From Silene latifolia (Eukaryota; Streptophyta; Magnoliopsida; Caryophyllales; Caryophyllaceae): a stretch of 64,000 nucleotides of DNA. The notes under the pieces were generated by a model. The model worked only from the letters and a program-made list of their open reading frames with translations. It was not told the origin of the DNA and did no database searches. The stretch lies in contig NC_133538.1 in assembly GCF_048544455.1 (NCBI RefSeq), positions 4,060,658 to 4,124,657 of the forward strand, read 5' to 3'. Positions 34,311 to 45,512 of this stretch are shown here, in pieces; position 1 is the first letter of the stretch, and each line of letters opens with the position of its first letter. The position numbers were made by a program, and so were the translations under genes.

Positions 34311-35846
34311 TTGTTTAGTCAATCTCAAGTCGAGTCTTTGTTTGAGTCAAGTTGGGGTCGTGTCCTTAAGTGTGCAGGGGCTCTTACTTTAAATATTGAC
34401 TCAGTGCGGGGTTTTCTTGTAGAAAGGCCGCCAAAAACCCGACGTCAAGCAATGGAAGATGCTGTTAACAAGCTTACTGAGGCCGTGAACCTCATGATGA
34501 CCCGAATGGATGCAATCGAATCTAAGCTGGGTGAAGATTCCCCTCCACCTCTGACTGATCTGGAGAAACGGTTCAACTTCATCGAAGACCGTTTGAAACT
34601 CTCCCAGGGGAAGAACATTCACTATGAGAATGCTAGGGCCTATGCCCCAGTTCAGGATAAGTTGCCCACGAACATGGTACTCACTGACATCCCAAAGTTT
34701 AAGGGCACAGAAGATCCAGTCCACCATGTTAAGGCCTATAAGGGGTACTTAGCACTGAAGGGAGTACCTGCTGACATGCTCTCTGAAATTTTCGCTCAAT
34801 CTCTGGATGAACACCCGAAGGCGTGGTTCTATAATCTGGACCTTAAGAACTTCCCCACTTTCGAAGATATTACGGTGGAGTTCTGTAAGCACTATGCTGA
34901 CAACGTCGAGATTCAAACCAACATAAGAACTTTGGAGGTTATGACACAAAAGGAAAAAGAGGGCTTTACTGAATTCCTCGCAAGATGGCGCGCTGAAAGC
35001 GTGAAATTAGCCAAGAAGCCTGACGAAGTTGAAATGGTAGATAAGTTCGTAAAGAATCTACGACCTATTTACCGCAATGCTCTGAAATACCAGAATTTTG
35101 GCTCTTTCAAAGAATTGATAAGAATCGGGATAAAGGTAGAAGATGATGTCATAAGGGCAGAGGCTGAAAAGCCGAAAGGGTACCAAGGGGCCTCATCGTC
35201 TAAGGGCAAGGCCCCAGCAACGGCCCATATTGATGAAGCCATCAATCTCTTAGAAGGGCAATCGAAGAAGTCGCAGCGCCAAACACCTAGGGCATTCACC
35301 GATATCGGATGCACTTATACATACGCTCTCCAAAGGCTCATAGCCCAAGGAAAGCTGAAACCTATTGGTCCAACTCCGGACCCTCCCACTGATCAACAAG
35401 GTAAATGGTATAAACCAAATGCCTACTGTGCTTTCCATCAAGGGAAGGGACACGATACTGAAAAGTGCTTTAGACTGAAGCACGAAATCCAAGACATGAT
35501 TGAGAATGGAACACTCCCGATCCCAACTGTTAAACCCAATAACATCACCAATCCATTTGGCGATCACGCCAACTTTGTTTATGTCGAAGACAATGTCGAT
35601 TATTCCCATCTTATCCACCCATTTCACTTGAAAGGGGTGTTTATCGGGAAGATATTTGTGGATTGCTTTGAATTCTTGCCAAACCCGAAGAATGAAATTC
35701 AAATCAGGAGTCTCGCTCTAGAATGTACTCCTCTCGTTAACGAAGTTAATAAAGGACAATTCGATTCACCAACCTTCATCACTGGCGTAGATCCTCAGAG
35801 GACTACGTCAGGATGGAGGCAGACCATCAAAGGGATCAAGGACTAG
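34311..35846 (+). CDS. Gag polyprotein of element C
   Basis: Gag packages the element RNA into cytoplasmic particles. The frame is 511 residues, but the likely start is the methionine at 34452 (MEDAVNKLTEAVN), which begins a coiled-coil-like stretch. The retrotransposon gag core follows (IPKFKGTEDPVHHVKAYKGY, then WFYNLDLKNFPTFEDITVEF and FLARWRAESVKL). Near residue 390 lies the zinc-knuckle-like YCAFHQGKGHDTEKCFRLK, typical of Ogre/Tat gags. There are no stop codons or frameshifts, unlike the other element genes here. No protease DTG motif follows, and the frame ends about 3.1 kb before the 3' LTR. The element could therefore supply its own gag but must borrow polymerase. Confidence 0.85.
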   Translation: MFSQSQVESLFESSWGRVLKCAGALTLNIDSVRGFLVERPPKTRRQAMEDAVNKLTEAVNLMMTRMDAIESKLGEDSPPPLTDLEKRFNFIEDRLKLSQGKNIHYENARAYAPVQDKLPTNMVLTDIPKFKGTEDPVHHVKAYKGYLALKGVPADMLSEIFAQSLDEHPKAWFYNLDLKNFPTFEDITVEFCKHYADNVEIQTNIRTLEVMTQKEKEGFTEFLARWRAESVKLAKKPDEVEMVDKFVKNLRPIYRNALKYQNFGSFKELIRIGIKVEDDVIRAEAEKPKGYQGASSSKGKAPATAHIDEAINLLEGQSKKSQRQTPRAFTDIGCTYTYALQRLIAQGKLKPIGPTPDPPTDQQGKWYKPNAYCAFHQGKGHDTEKCFRLKHEIQDMIENGTLPIPTVKPNNITNPFGDHANFVYVEDNVDYSHLIHPFHLKGVFIGKIFVDCFEFLPNPKNEIQIRSLALECTPLVNEVNKGQFDSPTFITGVDPQRTTSGWRQTIKGIKD

Positions 35847-37440
35847 AACCGAGCATCTAAGCTGACAGCTGAACAAGGGAAAGCTCAAGACCAGATTTGA
35901 AAAATTATGAGTCGGGATCTGTTTTCTTTCCTTAGTCGAGTCGAGTCTAGGACTTTCTTTTCCTGAAGTTGAGTCGTTTGTTCCGCGATGACCTAGGGTG
36001 TGTCCTAGGAGTCGTTCCTTCGAGTCTGTTAAGCATTTGTCTTTCCAATAAAAAGTTCCAGTTTCGTTTCCAAATATGTCTTATTTCCAATCCTCAATCA
36101 TTCCGGAAACATGATAAAATGCACAACACACTCAAAGGCATCCCTGGGGTAGAAATATGTCCCGTTTCAAAATGTAAGGTACACTAGGATCCTGTGTTTG
36201 ATTCCTTTACCTATTCCATGTCTGGTGGTAGAAAACCTCCATCTGAACCAATGTTTGTGACAAGCTTTTAGATGATTCTATGACAAACCCGGACTAGCTC
36301 CTTGTTTCCCCTATCGATGACGGAAGGCAAGCCTTTTCCCCAACAAAATCATCCCATCTCGAAGAGAGAAGATATCAACCCGTTCTAACAAGGAATTGTT
36401 AGTTCTTACCCAAATTAGTTGGCGAAACCCAGTTTTCAAGGTGTATCCATTTATGACTAAGAGAATGAATAGAAGATCATTTTCAAAGAGAGAAAAAAAA
36501 AAAAGATGAAAAAGAATGAAAAATGAGAAAAAGAGAAAAATTGGAAAAATGAAAAAAAATGAAAAAAAAAAGAAAAATGAAAAAAGATGAAAGAAAAAGA
36601 AAAAAAGAAAAAAGATGTTGAAGTTATTGCGGAATGCTTTTTTGTTGAATGTCGAAGTTACGGAAGCCAGAATTCAAGTCAAGTACCCATAGTTGAAGTT
36701 CAATGGGCAAAGCCCAAAAGCGTAAGTAGTAACCTCTTTACCCCTAAGTCCTTCCTGAGACAGTTACAAGGAGAAAGTCGGGAATTTTGAGAATCATTCC
36801 GCTTGTGTTGTTACACCCAACCTTTAGGGTCCAGACATGGAAATTTGAACCCACATCATTTTTCAACCCATTTGCACTCGTGGTTCATCAAACCCGAGAC
36901 ACCCATTCCAACCACATTAGCAGCCATAGCCCTTGGCCTTAGCACCACAAAACAAACCTTCAGAATGATGGTTAACCATTCCAACTTGTTTTTACCAAGC
37001 TCCACATCCCAAAGAATCAAAACCTTTTGTACCAACCCTAGATACGGGATTTAACAGTACCTTACATGCTAGAATGGGATATGATATGATACCTTAGGTG
37101 AAACCTTCGAGTGTGTACACACAATCAAAATGCCAATTTAATGCACCTTGATCGAACTACGTCAGATTTGATTTCGCTCCACGCGAATACGTAGGCAGTC
37201 CTTCAGAATAAGGGATTCAATCCACTCATCAACCAAGTTGTCATCTTGTAGGTTTCTTATGGGTCATAACCAAGTCCAAATGAAGCCACCTTTGTTTCAA
37301 TCTGTCTTAGTACTCGATGTAAGCTAGGATAAGGATATAGGTTCAGATGAATAGTGTCAAGTCTCAGAATGAGCTTTATCGAACGGTGTAGGCAAATATG
37401 CTGAGTCAAATAGATGTGGGTTTTTGTTGGGAACAGAAAA
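35847..37440. other. Non-coding interior of element C
   Basis: No pol domain is seen. An A/G-rich stretch (about 36480-36615, AAAAATGAAAAA-type) follows the gag region. Confidence 0.6.
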
Positions 37441-37445
37441 TATGA

Positions 37446-37560
37446 AAAACCCGCTGAAAAGAAAGAAGGCGTGGAAGAAAAATAGTAAAAGCCCGCTGAA
37501 AAGAAAGAAGGCGGTGGCAAGAAATGATGAATACTCGCTGAAAAGAAAGGAGACGAGGAG
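37446..37560. repeat. Three-copy repeat containing CCGCTGAAAAGAAAGAAGGC
   Basis: Three spaced copies (about 55-60 bp period) of CGCTGAAAAGAAAG followed by (A/G)AGGCG or GAGACG. Confidence 0.75.
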
Positions 37561-38019
37561 AAGAGTGGCAGAATGTTCCCAACAAGAGTGATGTGTGATG
37601 TCCAACTATTCTCATAAAATCAGTCTGTGTTTAGTGTCTAGGCGAGGCTAACGTTGTTGCTCCGTGAGTTTAATCCACCTTGTCAATGCCAAGTGATCTT
37701 GATTCCCATGTGCCCTTGGGAGCACGCCCATGCCATACGATATCTGTGTCTCAAGTCCGATGGCCTTGTGATTCCCGTTTGTCATCTTTCGGGTGCGCCG
37801 GATTGGCCAATTTACCTTTCTACCCCGAACAAGTCAATAATTGAATTAAAACCCGGGCACACTTACGGTTTTATTTTCTTTTTTTTGTTTTACGGTAGCG
37901 GGCTACGCCCACGTTTGTTTACGGGTCATACAGAGTGTCCGAGTCGTATTTCGTGCTCACCCGTCAAGGTTCGATTTCAAAATGCCAAAGATTTCATAAT
38001 TCTGAAATTTCAAAAACTT

Positions 38020-38287
38020 TTTGGGTCGACGACCCAAAGATCCAAGTGATTCATTTCAAATTCAAAATTTGGGTCGATAGCCCAATTATTCAAAATTTTC
38101 AACATGTTCAAATTTCGGGTCGTTGATCCAGTCTTTCAAATTCAAATTTCGGGTCGATGGCCCAACATTCCCAGTGATGTCAAATTCAAACGTCGGGTCG
38201 ATGGCCCAATTATTCAAAATTTTCAAATTCAATTTTCGGGTCGATGACCCAATCTTTCAAATGATCCAATTTTAGGATCGATGATCC
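38020..38287. repeat. Array of GGGTCG/CGACCC inverted repeats
   Basis: Seven short inverted repeats of the form GGGTCGATGACCC start at about 38023, 38071, 38117, 38151, 38194, 38238 and 38275. They are separated by A/T-rich TTCAAATTC spacers. The first is a perfect 9-bp inverted repeat around one base (TTTGGGTCG-A-CGACCCAAA). Confidence 0.75.
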
Positions 38288-38361
38288 AAATGTGCTTATG
38301 TGATGATTATTGCTAGTACATTTTCTATGTTTCAAATATAGCAGGATATGCTTCAATCGGG

Positions 38362-38428
38362 GGCTCTAAAGTCTTCGACTTTAGAGCCATTCAAATCGGG
38401 GGCTCTGAAGCCGTTGGCTTCAGAGACC
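38362..38428. repeat. Two strong hairpins starting GGGGGCTCT
   Basis: Hairpin 1 is GGCTCTAAAGTC-TTC-GACTTTAGAGCC (38362-38388). Hairpin 2 is GGCTCTGAAGCC-GTT-GGCTTCAGAG plus ACC (38401-38428). Both are preceded by TCGGG/GGG and repeat the GGGGGCTCT seen at the polypurine tract. Confidence 0.85.
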
Positions 38429-38559
38429 ATTATCAAGATGTAAAGGATGACATCCACTCAGAATTCAATTCAATACAAGAGTATGAAATGGAAGAATTCC
38501 ATAGCTGAAAGCAAATGATGAAAGTGGCGGCAACCTCCTCGGAAAGTCCCGTCCCATTT

Positions 38560-38665
38560 AGGCACCGCTGCTGAGATGATAAGCTTTGGGCAAGTGTCGT
38601 GATACGAATTTCGGACAAATGCCAGCGAGATGATAAACTTTGGGCAAGTGTCGGCGGCTTAAACT
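38560..38665. repeat. Degenerate tandem repeat with GATGATAA(A/G)CTTTGGGCAAG
   Basis: Two clear copies (38573 and 38630) and one weaker copy of a roughly 60-bp unit containing TTTGGGCAAGTGTCG. Confidence 0.6.
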
Positions 38666-38935
38666 ACGACGCGGGTTTGATTCCGTCAGAAACGGATACG
38701 TAGGCGCCCGAGGATAAGGCTCAACCCACCATATATGCATTTTATGGGTCGACGACCAACGAGGATAATTTGACACGGCGAAGCAAGAGTCAATCCCCAA
38801 CGAAGTTTCGGGTATGATCTCTTCTTATGGTCGAGCTTATATACGTAAGTCTAATGGACTATAAACGACCCGCGAATCCTCGGGTCGAGAGGGACTGGGG
38901 TATACTTTGACTTTCGCCTTGTCCAAGCCTCAGTC

Positions 38936-38948
38936 AAAGTGGGGGCTC
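38936..38948 (+). promoter_or_regulatory. Polypurine tract of element C
   Basis: AAAGTGGGGGCTC directly precedes the 3' LTR start TGTAGATACC. Confidence 0.75.
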
Positions 38949-41900
38949 TGTAGATACCCGTATCCGTCGATATTGGAATTTATAGAGAACCCGACAAACA
39001 CCCGATGATGATAGGACACATGTATTTATTTAGTTGTCATTGTCATTATTTGGGTTCGTTTTACGATGTAGAATGAGCGTTGTCGACGGAGTATTTTAAT
39101 TTAAATGATATTTAAATTAAAGTTTTTTAAGTGAATTCATTTTATTGCTTTATTTTGAATTTATTTTCTCAAGTTTATTTTATTGAAAATAAAATAAATA
39201 TTTGATTTGAAAAATCATTTTATGAGTATATTTGATTTGAAAAGTCATTTATTCTAATGTGTTAATCGATTTGAAAAATCGATTTAAAAATCGAAAAAAC
39301 TTGTTTTAAGCACGTGTTTTGGAGCTCGATTATTGCTCGGTTTTTGAGCCCGTTTTCTTTACGAGTTGGCACGAATCTCGAGTACACTAACCAACCTAGA
39401 CCTCTACCCATCCAACCCCAGTTCGAACCCCTTAACCACGGCCCAAATCCCACTCCAAAACAGGCCCCAAACAACACGACACAAACAGCCCCCTGTTTTC
39501 GTTCAGCTCAAATCCCGAGCCCAAAACCCGCTCCAAACACCACCAAAACCCGTGCCCATTAACCCTAACCCATACCCTAATATCCTACCCATATTACCTT
39601 ACCTTAACCACCAAGAAAATCCCCCAAACGAACCCTAGAAAACCCCCCAAAAGCTGCTGGACAGCAGCTATGCTCAGCCGAGCCCGTCTGCCTCTCCTCT
39701 CTTTTACCCTACTTTAACTCCTTATAAATACCCAACCTTCACCATACATTCATTCCTCTAAGTTCTCCCCACATCCTACCATCACTCACAAGCTTTACAC
39801 CTCAGAAACAAACCTTAATTGCCTCTCAAAAACCCTCCACAAAACCGACATACAAACTGAAACTGTTTGTGTGTCCTCCTCGAAAAACAATTCGTTCCTC
39901 CCTCAAACCTCCATCAAAACTCTATTTTCTTATTCCTAATTAACCACATAACATCCATATACACATTAGACAAAGATTTACGAGCCAAATTACCCTTGAG
40001 AGTACACGAAATCCCTCGAAAAACAGCAGTGTTATACACTCTGTTTTCGTGATTTGTTCTGTCTGTCCGATTCTGTTTTGCGCTCGTTTTCGTGCCCAAT
40101 AACTCAAAACGAGCGGGGGTTGCTTTAAGATCTCTGTTCTCCTCTCTTTCTAGTTTTCAAAACATCTTTTAAATCGAATTTTCATCGTGAAACGAGGGAG
40201 AAATCATTGTTTGAAAGTTGCTGTCCAGATTTGCCAAAAACGCGTGTTTGCTTTGTTTCTTCGTCGACGACGGCCTCTCGAGATAAAATCTACCATCGAT
40301 TACGACCCAAGATGGTGTCAACGATACATGTAGGTTGAGGGTGCATCAAATCCTCCTCTTTCTCCTTTTTTTATTTCGTTTTTATGTTTGTTCTTTTATA
40401 GTTTGTTTTTGTTTGTTTATCGCTTTTATTTATCGTTTAAATTAACTATGAAACTAGTTTAGTCCGAGTATGAGTTAAAGTACCACCATGAACACCCGCG
40501 TTGACTTGAGATGGGAAAAGAAACCGCTACATCAGTCGGTCGTACACCCCCGTCTCATTTACATATCCTCGTGTTCAAGGTAGGGCATAAATAAAACGAA
40601 TTTCTAACTTCCGTTCCTCGCTTTTGACCCTTTGTTGTCTCGGCCAATTCGACCCACCTTAGGACCCGTTGCATGTTAGTATGACCTCTGATTGTTAACA
40701 TATGACTTATTTAGATGACATTAGATCAATTTAATAACCTAATTAGACACTTTAGGGTACATCGACATAGCTTTAAAAATCAACTAACAATTCTGTAACT
40801 TAATGAACGCATCTCTCTCTTTCACCTAATTTCTTGCTAGTATAAGAGTGCGTGATTAGAACCTTCTTATTAACACTCGATGAGTTAAATTAATTAGCGA
40901 ACTTGACCTAATTTGACCCCTTTTGAGCCGTGTAGAATACACAATTGCAAGACCTCTTTTCAATCGATCAACGTCGTTTCTAACTTGTTTTCTAATTCGT
41001 TCCTAACCCGTTTCGTAATCATCGATCTAACCTAATGAATCTAACCTAAGAATTAGGGTATGCTAGATCGTGTGGGCCGTGTTTGGCCGTGTCCTTGTAG
41101 TCCCTTTTCTCGTTTTTTTCTCATCTTTATCTCGTTATTTCGTATCTTGTAATTACTTTGTTTATCGAGTCGTGTTTGTTAGTTTGGTTGTAATTTTCAA
41201 GTTAGTTTTCTTTTATCGAGTCAAAACCTCTTTCAAAAAACCTTAGTCTTGTTTGGTTAGATGGTTGTGCCCCAATGCTTGTAAGAGCGTAGTAAATCGC
41301 ATGTTGTTTAAAGCAACATGGCCCGAGTTATGCTAATGAATGCTTTGGTGTGCGGCCCTATGTCTAATTCGATGAGATTGAGCGAAAGCACACGTCACGA
41401 GAAGTGACCCAAGGCCGTGAGTCATGTGAGCCGTGGGCCACCCCTCTTGTGCACGCTTTTCTAGGCCGATTGGCCGTGTGTGTTGTCGGGTATAGTGTTG
41501 TATGTAGCAATTATATTTAGATCGAGTTGCATCTTTAATTTATTGTTGTGTCGGCATGAAATGCTTGGTTTGTAATAGGTAGATCCCAACGGCTCCCCCA
41601 TTCCTCCTTAAGCCTTGTTTGCTTTGTTTTGTATGTTGTTAGATCAATCAACCCACATGCTAAATTACAACTTTGACAAAGTTAGTTTAGTTGCATCTAA
41701 AACGACATAGAAATTGTTGTCACATGTTAGGGTTTAAAACGATGTTTGCATATCATATATCGTAGTAGCTATGACCTTGTTTGAAATCCATACTTGACTT
41801 AGTAGAGGCCGTTATTGACGGGCGGGGTTAGGTGTCCTTATGGGCTTCCTAACACGTACCCTCACCCCTTACTCAAGATCTATGGTTTGTGGATCCGTCT

Positions 41901-42148
41901 AAATACCATTGGATTACGAGAGTCATTCAAATCGAGTGATATAGGGTACAAGTCTTTATCTTTAATCACTCGTAGTCGATTGGCTTTATGCTTTTCGATG
42001 AAAGGTGTAAAGTTGACTTGAACGGTTCCAAGTTCCCCAAAAAACTTGGTGGCGACTCTAATATGTCTTAATTCGATTCAAAAGAACCTCGAGTCGATTA
42101 TGCCTGGTGTGGATCCCGCGGACGCAGTTCCCGAGGGCCTTGTCCACA
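38949..42148 (+). repeat. 3' LTR of element C
   Basis: This 3200-bp partner of 30138-33338 ends TGTCCACA, followed by target duplication GAGTT. Confidence 0.92.
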
Positions 42149-42153
42149 GAGTT

Positions 42154-42540
42154 GTTGAACATAATATGAAAGTGATGATGATATGCCATAAATTATTCTT
42201 TCTCTTGAATTAGTAACATGTAATTAGCAATGTAAATGGAACGACCTTTAGAAGCATGCTAGGATATTCGAATTGCTGAGAATATGTGTTCACATGCCAA
42301 ATTTTCATAATTGCGGTTTATAAGTGGCTACAAACTGAGACTATATGCTAAAATTGAGGAAACTATTGATGAAATGTGTGTACCTAACTGAGCATCTAAG
42401 TTTAATTACATGATTTATGTGCTTCAAATATTGAACTGGTTGATGAGTTAGTGAACTTGCTAAGTATATAGAACTCAAATTGTATGAAGTATATGCCTAC
42501 ATGTTTTATACAAATTGTTTGACCTTATACCTAAAGCAGA
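42154..42540. other. Interior of element B after the nested insertion
   Basis: AT-rich and non-coding; it continues the sequence interrupted at 30137. Confidence 0.6.
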
Positions 42541-42555
42541 TGCCGAGACTGAACC

Positions 42556-44125
42556 TTGGAATCCGCCAAAGTAAACGGGGAGGGTAACCCACCCGAGTTA
42601 GGGAAGGAAGTGGACTGTGGTACCCGATCCCCCGAATACCCTACAATTGTTTTTGTTGATTTCAAGCAAAGGGAGCGTTTTGTAGCCTTACAAAAACGCA
42701 AAATGAGACCTGCAAAGTGTATAGACACCAGTGTGTTAGAGGAATTGGAGATAGAGACGGATGTCCATCACATTTTCGAGACCTTGGGGTTTACGGGTTT
42801 GTATAGGCTGAGGAAGCATACTTACCCTTTTCTTACCTTGGAGTTCATGAGCTCTTTTAACTATGACCAAATGGGTCGACTGTTGAGTTTAGATTGATGA
42901 ATACCGTTTTGTTGACCATGGATTTGTTTGCCTCTCACCTTGGGTTGGCCAAGCCTCCTAAGGACTCCATCACCGACATTCCACCGAGTGCGGCGTCACG
43001 CCTAATGCCTTGCTTGATCGGGAAGCAAGCTCCCACCTCGAGCAACATGCCGATTAATGACGTTCAAAGATATTACCTTGAGGGTCTTTCTCCGTTCTCT
43101 TTCGAACCTCCTCTATGACCGAAAGGATATCAGTAAATTGAACAATCATGAGGTCTTACTTCTGATGTCTTACCTCAACCCGGAGCGGGCCAGGAAAGTG
43201 GTCTTTAATGCTCCTTCTATAGTTTGTCTTTGCCCTTGCCTTGATGGCTTCTTCCCCTTCCCGTGCACTGAGTTGTGGTGCTATTGCCACTCGGTTAGCT
43301 GAAAAGCTAACCTCCTTTGAGGCTTCTTCGGCGTACGTGCCTCTAGCTACTCCAGTGCCTACCATGGATCGTGAATACTATCTTGACCTGAAATGGTTGA
43401 GGACCTTGGCTGACAGTAGCCTAGCATGGAGGGTGTATGGCATGAGTTGGATGAAGGTTCCAGCTCCTGAGCACCTCCCACCCACGGAGCCCTTGGAGCC
43501 GACAGTAGTGACGGTGGACTCCGATGACGAGGAGGAGGAGGATGATGACGGACCCCACCAGCTACAGACCTATCTCATCGACGGCACCATCCTCGAGGAG
43601 ATGCCGGAGCCGACGAAGGGCGAGAATGCGGGAGTTCAGGCGGTAGAGAGACCCAGAGTGGTGAGGGGACCCCGTCGAGTGAGAGAGAGGGCCTCGGAGA
43701 CTAGACCACAGCCAGTAGCACCACAGCAGCAGCAGTCTTTTCCATGCTACCCTTACCTCGACACCCCGAAGACGCGATCCAGTTACCTAGCGGAGAGAGT
43801 GTCATCTACCTTGACACTCTGGAACATGCACGAGATGGCGTACGCTCAGGGGATAGGGACCGAAGGACCGCATCCAGTTTGGTGGAGAGGAGTTGGGGAC
43901 TACTCAGGGGTTTTCCATTTCTACGGGGTGGATCCGTCGACGTGGGGGGCACCTCAGTCCTTCCCTTACGGTGGCTTGACCCCATGGTACGTGGGCCCAG
44001 GAGCAGGAGCAGGAGTGGATGCGGGGATCGGGTCAGCAGGAGCAGGTACGTCGGGTGGTGGTGATGATGAGGTGATGTTTGAGCGACGCAGGAGTGATAC
44101 TCCTTGTTTCTATCTTCATTCATGA
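42556..44125 (+). pseudogene. ATHILA ORF1-like retrotransposon gene, frameshifted
   Basis: Reading across three frames gives a protein resembling the plant retrotransposon ORF1 family (ATHILA ORF-1 type). It contains VHHIFETLGFTGLYRL, FLTLEFMSSF, then FRLMNT...TMDLFASHLGLA after a frameshift near 42880, then YDRKDISKLNNHEVLLLMSYL and ALSCGAIATRLAEKL. The last 294-residue frame (43241-44125) ends in an acidic stretch (DSDDEEEEDDD, about residue 95), a proline/arginine-rich part and a glycine/alanine tail. At least three frame changes make it a pseudogene. The role of ORF1 proteins is unclear, with gag-like or structural roles suggested. It is odd here, since the element's ends look Tekay-like rather than Athila-like. 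Confidence 0.6.
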
Positions 44126-44348
44126 TTGTTAGTAGTAGTTGTTGTTGGTAGCGTGGTTAGATTTTCGGTTGTTTTAGTTGAAACTTTATTTATGAACTTG
44201 TATCGTTAGGCCATAAGGCCGGATTAGCTACTTTAACCGTTTGCAGGGTGATCGAGAGTCGGGGCGTCATCCCGACTCAATTTATGTGACAGTCATGTTT
44301 ATATATGTTGGGTTATAACGGGTTGTGTAGGGTACTTGGCCTGCAGGT

Positions 44349-44496
44349 ACTCGACAGAGTACCCCACACTCTATCGAGTAGCTGCAGGAAAGGAAGAAAG
44401 AAAACATTCTGAACTCGGGCCACTCGATCGAGTAGCCAAGACACTCGATCGAGTAGCATGGCACTCGATCGAGTACCGCTACATACTCGATCGAGT
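44349..44496. promoter_or_regulatory. Third phased ACTCGATCGAGT array, 3' side of element B
   Basis: Two variant copies (44349, 44368; one mismatch each) are followed by four perfect copies at 44422, 44443, 44463 and 44485. Steps are 19, then 21, 20 and 22 bp. It sits about 1 kb before the 3' LTR and just after the ORF1-like gene. Element A has no match at this place. Confidence 0.75.
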
Positions 44497-44920
44497 AGCA
44501 CTGTTACAGGGGGTTTTCGAAAATTAAAAATGTTTAATTGTTTTATAATTGCGAGTTTAATGTTTAAAGTAGTTGTGAGTGCGTAGTAACACCTTTGAAC
44601 CGTTAATTTCATATGTTACAAGTCATAATTGAAGTATTATAAGCATATTTGTCACGATTGGTGAAACGGTAATAATTTCGGGTTACTTTAATACTGCATA
44701 CGTCTCCTTACGATCTATTTATCGGAGTTGTAACTTCGCCTATGTATGTGCATACCATTTTAACGTGTGTTGTCAATGGTAACTAGTTATTCCGGTGACT
44801 TGCGTATGATTTCTAACTTAACGAGTGTATAATTAGCGAGTAATGTCCACAACAAATAATATGGTTTCCTTTAATGTTAAGATACAAATAATAAGTAATA
44901 CGCGTTGATATTTGGGTGGT

Positions 44921-44960
44921 GAACTTCGGGGACGAAGTTCCTTTTTAGAGGGGAAGAGTA
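44921..44960 (+). repeat. Upstream duplicate of the pre-PPT hairpin in element B
   Basis: GAACTTCGGGGACGAAGTTC is followed by CTTTTTAGAGGGGAAGAGTA, a decayed copy of the hairpin and polypurine module found at 45475-45512. Confidence 0.7.
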
Positions 44961-45474
44961 ATGTCGCGAAATAAAAAGGTTGTTTTGAATAATGTTTTGC
45001 TCGTTTATAATGTTATTGGTAATTGTTTATAATGTGGTTGGTATCATGTAAAAAAAAAAAAAAAAAGTATAACGACTTGCTTTAGTTCTTAAGGGAGTGT
45101 GGTTGTGGAGAAAAGTTATAGTGCGATGAATCGTATTTGCATCACGTTACCAAGTAATATGGTGGCATTGGTTGTACCATATGATAGTTGATATGAGATA
45201 TGTTCTAGATCGATAGTTTGATAGTCGATACTGTATGTCGGGTGATCGTGAGTGGTGATTCGCGTTGCGGGTTTGATGTTTATATGTATATAAGGTAACG
45301 GTTAACGGTAATAGTGCTTGCATAATAGTAGTAAAAGTCATTAGATATAAGTATAGACGGTGATGATGATGACATGGGGGGGGGGGGAATGGTGTTTCCA
45401 GGGAGTAATGGGTTGAGCGGGAAGATGGGTGGGGATGTGTTGTCTTCGTATCTTGAGCGGGAGATAGGTGAGGT

Positions 45475-45512
45475 GAACTTCGGGGACGAAGTTCTTTTTA
45501 AGGGGGGAAGAC
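45475..45512 (+). promoter_or_regulatory. Hairpin and polypurine tract of element B
   Basis: The hairpin GAACTTCGGGGACGAAGTTC (45475-45494) precedes TTTTTAAGGGGGGAAGAC and the 3' LTR. The module is common in Tekay/Del-type elements. Confidence 0.85.

Larger units (their letters stand above)
30138..42148 (+). mobile_element. LTR retrotransposon C (gag-only, nested in element B)
   Basis: A complete 12,011-bp element is flanked by the 5-bp duplication GAGTT (30133-30137 and 42149-42153). LTRs are 3.2 kb. The interior has one long gag ORF and about 3.1 kb of repeat-rich non-coding sequence, with no pol. Long LTRs, the gag type and the primer site suit the Ogre/Tat branch of Ty3 elements, and the gag-only build resembles the TR-GAG class. 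The LTRs look very similar, so insertion is fairly recent and certainly later than element B. Confidence 0.92.

Noticed and set aside
37257..37615. Phe/Ser-rich minus-strand frames in element C
   Set aside because: They are translations of the three-copy GAAAAGAAAGAAGG repeat.
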